Shown here: piece by piece, positions 23,766-28,255 of the stretch
Position numbering within the stretch: the first letter of the stretch is position 1
How the letters are laid out: every line of letters starts with the position of its first letter
Assembly: GCA_034440115.1 (NCBI GenBank)
Contig: JAWXBM010000052.1
Coordinates: forward strand, 1 to 28,255
DNA length: 28,255 bases
From: JAWXBM01 sp034440115
GTDB taxonomy: Bacteria > Pseudomonadota > Gammaproteobacteria > Xanthomonadales > SZUA-36
Direction of reading: 5' to 3'
Notes under the pieces: generated by a model
Database searches by the model: none
What the model was told of the DNA's origin: nothing
What the model saw: only the letters and a program-made list of their open reading frames with translations
Made by a program: the position numbers and the translations under genes

Positions 23766-24367
23766 CGACCGTGCGCTTGGTCATTTTCGCAAAGGCGCCG
23801 CTGCCAGGGCAAGTAAAGACCCGTTTGATTCCGGCGTTGGGCGCAGCAGGCGCGGCGCGGCTGGCTGAGCGCCTGCTCTTTAACACGATAGCCAAAGCGC
23901 TGGCCGCTGACATTGGCCCAGTGGAACTGTGTGTAAGCCCTGCACCGGAGAACGCCGTGTGGCAGGCACTGGAACTGCCAGCAGAACTGTTCTGGTCAGA
24001 TCAAGGAGAGGGCAATCTGGGCGAGCGCATGGCGCGCGTTGTGCAACGGGTGGTTGCCAGCGGTGAGTCTGTGCTCTTGATCGGCACGGATTGTCCCGCA
24101 TTGGATGCAGCCCAACTGCGCGACGCGGCGCATGCGCTTTCGACAACAGACGCCGCCATTGCGCCCGCAGCGGACGGAGGTTATGTGGCGCTGGGTCTCA
24201 ATCGCTTCCATCCTCACGTGTTCGATGATATTGCCTGGAGTGCGGAGACCGTGGCAACTACTACGCTCGCTCGGCTGCATGAAATCGGCTACCGGGTGCA
24301 TGTGCTGCCGGTGCAGCATGATATCGACCGGCCGGAGGATTTGCGTTGGCTGCCAGCGACGCTGTAA
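23762..24367 (+). CDS. TIGR04282-type arsenosugar glycosyltransferase (DUF2064)
   Basis: 201 residues. 'VRLVIFAKAPLPGQVKTRL' is the nucleotide-binding start of DUF2064, 'GNLGERMARVV', 'VLLIGTDCPALDAAQLRDA' and 'AAIAPAADGGYVALGL' follow, and 'DIDRPEDLRWL' ends the fold. It is a GT-A-like nucleotidyl/glycosyltransferase paired with the TIGR04283 protein in arsenosugar clusters. Its start overlaps the previous stop. The stop codon (24365-24367) itself lies inside the -35 element of the next ECF-type promoter. Confidence 0.87.
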   Translation: MTTVRLVIFAKAPLPGQVKTRLIPALGAAGAARLAERLLFNTIAKALAADIGPVELCVSPAPENAVWQALELPAELFWSDQGEGNLGERMARVVQRVVASGESVLLIGTDCPALDAAQLRDAAHALSTTDAAIAPAADGGYVALGLNRFHPHVFDDIAWSAETVATTTLARLHEIGYRVHVLPVQHDIDRPEDLRWLPATL

Positions 24368-24389
24368 TAAATAGCGCTTTAGTGCGACT
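24362..24389 (+). promoter_or_regulatory. ECF-type promoter variant upstream of arsM (site 4)
   Basis: TGTAATAAAT starts at 24363 and CGACTAA starts at 24385, with 17 bases between TGTAA and CGACT. The ten bases TGTAATAAAT and seven bases CGACTAA are identical to the arsS site. The one-base-shorter spacer may make it weaker. The predicted start near 24395 leaves about 30 bases to arsM. Confidence 0.55.
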
Positions 24390-24424
24390 AAAACATCATC
24401 AAGCCTTCACATGGAATTTTTGAT

Positions 24425-25465
24425 ATGCATGCAATCGTTCAGGACTATTACGGCCGTCAGCTTACCGAAACGGCCGACCTTAAAACCAGCGCTTGCTGCG
24501 ATATCAGCCAGGTACCGCAGTGGCTAAAGCCGTTGCTGGCCCGCATTCACCCCGAGGTGCTGTCGCGTTATTACGGTTGCGGGCTGGTCTGCCCTGCTCT
24601 GCTCTAAGGTTGCCGTGTGCTTGATCTGGGCTGCGGCTCGGGCCGGGATGTTTATGCACTGGCCCAGCTGGTAGGGCCTAACGGCGAGGTTGTTGGGGTG
24701 GACATGACCCCCGAGCAATTGCAGGTTGCCAGCACCCATCAGACTTACCATGCCAAGGAATTTGGCTATGACAACGTGCGCTTTTTGCATGGCTTCATCG
24801 AGCGACTGGATGAACTGGATCTCGAACCCGACAGTTTCGATGTCATCGTTTCCAATTGTGTGGTCAACCTTTCGCCCGACAAGGATGCCGTGTTAAAAGG
24901 CCTGCAGCGTTTGCTCAAACCGGGCGGTGAATTTTTCTTTTCGGATGTTTATGCCGATCGTCGCGTACCAGAGGCGGTGCGCAACGACCCTGTGCTGTAT
25001 GGGGAGTGCCTCGGCGGCGCAATGTACTGGAACGACTTTGTGCGCTTGGCTCAGCGTTGTGGCTTTGCGGATCCGCGCTTGCTCACCGACCGGCCACTGG
25101 CCATAACTGATCCAGAACTCGCACCGCGAGTGGGCAATCTGAACTTCTATTCCGCCACGTACCGATTATTCAATCTTGCTGCACTGGAAAGCGACTGCGA
25201 AGACTACGGTCAAGCGGTCATTTATCGCGGCAGCATTCCTAACCATCCTGACCGATTCGTTCTCGACAAACACCACGATATCGAAACCGGTCGGGTTTTT
25301 CCGGTGTGCGGCAATACCTGGCGCATGTTGAAGGACACGCGCTTTGCGCCTCACTTCGATTTCATTGGTGATTTCGAGCGCCATTTCGGGCTTTTTTCCA
25401 GTTGTGGCGGCGGCTTGCCGTTTGACGCAGAAAGAAACACAGGAGTCGCTTCTGACTGTTGCTAA
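24425..25465 (+). pseudogene. arsM: arsM-type arsenite methyltransferase interrupted by an in-frame TAA
   Basis: The frame from the ATG at 24425 encodes 60 residues (ending YYGCGLVCPALL), then TAA at 24605-24607. It then continues in the same frame as 'GCRVLDLGCGSGRDVYAL' to a stop at 25465; read through, 346 residues, the normal ArsM length. Conserved cysteines are present: 'SACC' (about 24), 'YYGCG' (52), 'SNCVVNLSPD' (145) and 'GECLGGAMYW' (195). The family usually has Glu before the Gly (LLEG), so GAA to TAA, one G-to-T change, accounts for the stop. The SAM site GCGSG lies downstream of it. A GTG at 24617 could restart translation but would lose Cys 24 and Cys 52, so activity would be doubtful. 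ArsM supplies methylated arsenic to ArsS; loss would stall the pathway. Confidence 0.85.
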
Positions 25466-25495
25466 ACCGGGCTTGTAGCTTAGCGGAGAAAATCA

Positions 25496-26580
25496 GTGGA
25501 ATGGATACTCGTAATCGCCGCTTTGTTTGTTGCCTTCAACAACGGCGCCAACGATAATTTCAAAGGCTTTGCTACCGTCTGGGGTTCAGGCACCCTGCGC
25601 TATCGGCCTGCATTGGCCCTGGCCACCATTGCCACCGTGGCCGGCAGTTTGGCGTCGTTATTTTTGGCGGAAGCGCTACTGGTGCAGTTTTCCGGCAAAG
25701 GATTGGTGCCCGATGTGGTTGCCAGCAGTCCGGGATTCGTTACCAGTGTGGCGCTGGGTACCGCCTTTACCCTGTTCCTGGCTACACGGCTGGGTTTGCC
25801 GGTTTCGACCACGCATGCACTGATCGGCGGGCTGATCGGCGCAGGACTGGCTCAGAATACGGGTGCCGTTAATTTTGCTGCCTTGTTCAGCACTTTCCTG
25901 TTGCCCTGCTGCTCAGCCCGATCCTGGCTGCGGTAATGGGACTATCGGCTTACCGCTTGTTTGGGCGACGTCGCATCGCAACCGATTGCGCCTGCCTGGT
26001 ACTAACTTCGCCCCTGAACACGGAGAATTCCATGGGGATTCTCGCCCGGTACACCGCTTCGCCAGAGCTGGTTTGGGGAACGCAGGAGGACTGCGCCAAA
26101 CTGGAAACATATTCACGGCTTTCCGTGTCTCGCAGCATGGACACCTTGCACATACTTTCCGCCATGTCGATTTGTTTTGCGCGCGGTGTAAATGACACCC
26201 CGAAACTGGCCGCGCTGCTGGTAGCCGCGAAGCTGTTAAACCTACAGACTTCACTGCTATCCATTGCCATTGCCATTGTCATGGCGCTGGGTGGCATTGT
26301 ATTTGCCCGCCGGGTGGCAGAAACCATGAGTCAGAAGATGTCGCAGATGAACCATGCCCAGGGCCTGAGCGCCAATCTGATTACGGCCGGCCTGGTGCTG
26401 TTTGCCAGCAAGCTGGGTATGCCCGTTTCCACCACGCACGTATCGGTGGGCTCGATTGCAGGAGTGGGTGCTGGTGCCCATACACTGAATTGGGGCGTCC
26501 TGCGCGGCGTCTTATTGTCATGGCTTGCCACCCTGCCGCTGGCTGCACTGCTGGCATGGAGCGTGGGCCAGATCATTTGA
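25496..26580 (+). pseudogene. PiT-family phosphate/arsenate transporter with a one-base frameshift
   Basis: The start is a GTG at 25496 preceded by GGAG. The first frame gives 'FNNGANDNFKGFATVWGSG' and 'LPVSTTHALIGGLIGAG', then shifts at about 25904-25906: 'FSTFLLP' should continue 'LLLSPILAAVMGLSAY', but a missing base (probably one C in the CCC run) sends it to a stop at 25936. The remaining frame continues to 26580 with 'CFARGVNDTPKLAALL' and 'MPVSTTHVSVGSIAGVG', the second PiT signature. A restored protein would have 361 residues, normal for this PiT branch. PiT carriers take up phosphate and arsenate, which fits an arsenosugar cluster. There is no slippery heptamer that would support programmed frameshifting. 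It is either a disrupted gene or a sequence error. Confidence 0.82.
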
Positions 26581-26611
26581 GTGGTGCCGCCAAGATTCCC
26601 GCTTGCAATGA

Positions 26612-26731
26612 TTACAAAGCGTAATCAAGCGCAGTGTTAATCTGTTTTAAAACCCCATCTGTTATGGTCTTAACGACTTGCTCTGCGGCCGGTACTTCTT
26701 CAAGCACTGATTCCACCACCAGGCTATTCAC
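26612..26731 (-). CDS. Possible 39-residue third gene after parE
   Basis: A GTG at 26731 overlaps the parE stop as GTGA and opens a 39-codon frame (NSLVVESVLEEVPAAEQVV... ending ALDYAL, TAA at 26612). It is amphipathic and helical in appearance. I recognise no family, and the overlap is the main support. It might be the decayed end of another gene. A hairpin (TGATTAC/GTAATCA) covers its 3' end. Confidence 0.3.
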   Translation of the reverse strand: MNSLVVESVLEEVPAAEQVVKTITDGVLKQINTALDYAL

Positions 26732-27018
26732 AAGTGCAAGCCGGGTTCCATCGACTGGTGCAATACATCGATGATTTCAATATGCGTGTCTCGGACACGA
26801 TAATAAATGTGGTGTTTCTCTGCTCGGATACTGTAATACCCCTCTTTAATTTCGCAGCGCTCTTGCCCGTTTTCTGGATTTTTAGCCGCTGTGCGCATCC
26901 GCTCACGCAGCATTTTCAGATAGGTCTTTTTCTGCTGTTGACCATAATTTTCAAAAGTGTAATCGCGTATCTGTCCGAGGCTTTTTAAGGCCGCCGGGGA
27001 GAGTAGGAATATGGGCAT
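26728..27018 (-). CDS. parE: ParE/RelE-family toxin
   Basis: 96 residues. 'PAALKSLGQIRDYTFENYGQ' and 'LRERMRTAAKNPENGQER' followed by 'YYSIRAEKHHIYYRVRDTHIEIIDVLHQ' give the ParE/RelE fold: N-terminal helices and a C-terminal sheet with an Arg/His-rich edge. ParE members inhibit DNA gyrase; RelE-like ones cut mRNA at the ribosome, and ParE is favoured because of the ParD partner. The start overlaps the parD stop (TAATG), so the two are co-translated. It may help hold the neighbouring transposase region in the population. Confidence 0.88.
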   Translation of the reverse strand: MPIFLLSPAALKSLGQIRDYTFENYGQQQKKTYLKMLRERMRTAAKNPENGQERCEIKEGYYSIRAEKHHIYYRVRDTHIEIIDVLHQSMEPGLHL

Positions 27019-27254
27019 TAGGCCATCAATTCAGTAAACGCGGCTTCTCCATCGATGCCCTGGCCCTGGTCAAGCTGGCGCTCACCCTTTGCCAAAGTCT
27101 CACGCAAGAAGTCGAGCCGGGTTTCCTCCTGCTCCAGCAATCGAAGCCCCGCCCTAACGGCATCACTTGCGGAGCTATAGCGCCCTGCTTTTACTCGATT
27201 ATCGACGAAATTTTCAAAATGATCGCCCAGGGAAACACTGGTATTTTTTGCCAT
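27018..27254 (-). CDS. parD: ParD-family antitoxin
   Basis: 78 residues. 'NTSVSLGDHFENFVDNRVKAG', written here as its two halves NTSVSLGDHF and ENFVDNRVKAG, with 'YSSASDAVRAGLRLLEQEE' is the ParD ribbon-helix-helix domain that binds DNA as a dimer. The Asp/Glu-rich tail 'DQGQGIDGEAAFTELMA' would wrap the toxin. It is first in the operon and overlaps parE by one base. A TACCAAA/TTTGGTA palindrome overlapping the promoter is its likely operator. Confidence 0.9.
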   Translation of the reverse strand: MAKNTSVSLGDHFENFVDNRVKAGRYSSASDAVRAGLRLLEQEETRLDFLRETLAKGERQLDQGQGIDGEAAFTELMA

Positions 27255-27288
27255 GGTTCTAACTTTCTCTATAAGCTGCTCTTTTTCT

Positions 27289-27316
27289 ATAATACCAAAC
27301 TTTGGTACTTTTCCAA
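27289..27316 (-). promoter_or_regulatory. parDE promoter with palindromic operator
   Basis: Minus-strand -35 TTGGAA (27316-27311) and -10 TATTAT (27294-27289) are 16 bases apart. The operator-like palindrome TACCAAA-C-TTTGGTA spans 27293-27307, and a second TTTGG/CCAAA pair extends into the -35. ParD binding here would repress transcription. Confidence 0.6.
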
Positions 27317-27350
27317 AGAAAATAAATTTGCCTCGTCAGAAAAACGGAAA

Positions 27351-27385
27351 GATTTTTGGGGTTGGATTTTTGGGATTTTTGGGGT
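27351..27385. repeat. Three GATTTTTGGG direct repeats ending GGGTCGGACC
   Basis: GATTTTTGGG occurs at 27351, 27365 and 27374 and the block ends in GGGGTCGGACC. Similar G/T-rich stretches with GGTC ends occur beside REP-type Y1 transposase genes. It lies about 90 bases beyond the transposase stop and may mark an end of its element. Confidence 0.5.
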
Positions 27386-27476
27386 CGGACCTGCGTAATA
27401 TTATGTTTTTACACGATATTAACTCATTAATCAGCTCATTTTTCTGCTTAGAACCGGAATTTCGACATTATAAATA

Positions 27477-28208
27477 TTATAAATACGGTTTTAAGTTCGC
27501 ACCGTCCTGAATTTTATAGATCTTCCCTGAACCACCCTCAATTGTTCGGTACAACGCCCTGCTGCCCAATTGGGCTTTACATTGCATAACGAACGCTTCA
27601 GACCCTACATCGATTGACTCCGTCCAACATGACTGACGCTTCATGTGTTGAACACGCAAGTGTTCAGTCACCCAATTGGAATGAGCCTCTTGAAGTGCCT
27701 GCAGACTATGCATTTTCATCAAGTCACACAAAGCTTGCTGGTTGATTATCTTGTAACGTTGCGGTGGGGATTGTATTTCGTGGAATCCGCTGACTTTCCA
27801 TTTCGCCGGATGATTAATGACTCCCGTTCTGACCATGTTGAAGTCCACATATAGGAGGCATTGAACCAGGTGACGGTCAGTGCTCACTGCGGTAGCAACG
27901 TAGCGGTCCTCCCAGAACGCTCCTTTCCTCGATTTTCTCTGGTTGTATTCTTGCGCCGTCCTGCCTGAGATCAGTTGCATACCCCTGGCAACTTCGCTCC
28001 GCCCGGTATCTTTTACCAATAAATGAATGTGGTTACTGGTGACGATGTAGTTCAGCACGCAAAGGCCATAGCGCTTTGTTGCCTCGAACAACCGGTATTT
28101 CCAGCGTAAGCGGTCGCGTTCAAACTTAAGTAGAAACTGCCTGCCATGACACCGGTGGGTAATGTGCCATACGGCACCAGGAACATAGAATCGATTGGCT
28201 CTGGGCAT
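27477..28208 (-). CDS. REP-associated tyrosine transposase (Y1/IS200-like)
   Basis: 243 residues from the ATG at 28208 (MPRANRFYVPGAVWHITHRC), with GAAGGTG upstream; a start at 28238 would add ten residues. It is a single-strand DNA transposase of the HUH class: 'TSNHIHLLVKD' is the His-x-His metal site and 'AQEYNQRKSRKGAFWEDRY' carries the candidate catalytic Tyr. It is cut only by the distance to the window edge, not by the edge itself. REP-associated transposases move REP palindromes; a REP doublet lies at 1052-1098. The C-terminal part (about 170-243) is longer than in the minimal IS200 TnpA. No IS200-type end or TnpB gene is visible. Confidence 0.85.
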   Translation of the reverse strand: MPRANRFYVPGAVWHITHRCHGRQFLLKFERDRLRWKYRLFEATKRYGLCVLNYIVTSNHIHLLVKDTGRSEVARGMQLISGRTAQEYNQRKSRKGAFWEDRYVATAVSTDRHLVQCLLYVDFNMVRTGVINHPAKWKVSGFHEIQSPPQRYKIINQQALCDLMKMHSLQALQEAHSNWVTEHLRVQHMKRQSCWTESIDVGSEAFVMQCKAQLGSRALYRTIEGGSGKIYKIQDGANLKPYL

Positions 28209-28255
28209 AAGTGGAGCACCTTCATCTAGATAGCCCAAAACTAACCTGAAATGGG

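Noticed and set aside
25895..25940. Programmed -1 frameshift in the PiT gene
   Set aside because: No slippery heptamer or clear downstream structure; one missing base explains it.
1..28255. CRISPR arrays, tRNA or rRNA genes
   Set aside because: No repeat-spacer pattern and no tRNA or rRNA sequence recognised on reading; a dedicated scan was not possible.

Overview
The window looks like chromosomal DNA of a gammaproteobacterium with moderate GC. The case rests on an RhlE-type DEAD-box helicase, a DUF748 protein, a PpkA/TagT/TagS-like gene set, a ComM remnant, an IPTL-CTERM surface protein, and a REP doublet together with a REP-type Y1 transposase. I cannot name a genus. Genes are densely packed, with many 1-4 base stop/start overlaps.

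Positions 1-5210: the 3' part of an exported IPTL-CTERM protein, a REP doublet and a strong terminator; then rhlE, convergent with a DUF748 envelope protein. Positions 5388-9986: an operon of a membrane-anchored Sel1-like protein, a secreted von Willebrand A (vWA) protein resembling the periplasmic half of PpkA, and an ABC ATPase/permease pair. The order resembles ppkA-tagT-tagS of type VI secretion signalling, but no kinase domain or secretion genes are present. A papain-like protease fused to an alpha/beta hydrolase follows under its own likely promoter. Positions 12033-13852: a ComM fragment, an AbiEii-type toxin with an XRE antitoxin, and a small coiled-coil stress protein.

Positions 14030-26580 are the most interesting part. 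An ECF sigma factor and zf-HC2 anti-sigma factor sit in an operon with an FAD/NAD oxidoreductase and the nitrite/nitrate transporter NrtS. Converging on them is a bufferin operon: bufA1 (DUF2282), the MNIO enzyme bufB (DUF692), bufC (DUF2063), doxX, and a YeeE/YedE gene with an in-frame stop. Divergent from bufA1 runs an arsenosugar-type cluster: arsS, a TVP38-pyridine nucleotide oxidoreductase fusion, TIGR04283 and TIGR04282 glycosyltransferases, arsM (in-frame TAA) and a PiT transporter (single-base frameshift). The same two-part motif, GTGTAAKAA then CGACTR with an 18-base gap between GTGTAA and CGACT, lies upstream of the sigma operon, of bufA1 and of arsS. A 17-base-spaced variant lies just upstream of arsM. 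I read this as an ECF regulon coupling sigma autoregulation, copper-type bufferin production and arsenic metabolism. The motif is seen; the regulon is inferred.

Positions 26612-28255: a parDE toxin-antitoxin pair with a palindromic operator and a possible third small ORF, then a short repeat tract and a REP-associated tyrosine transposase. Three genes in the metal region (yeeE/yedE, arsM, pit) carry single-base lesions. These are either real decay or sequence errors and should be checked in the reads first.
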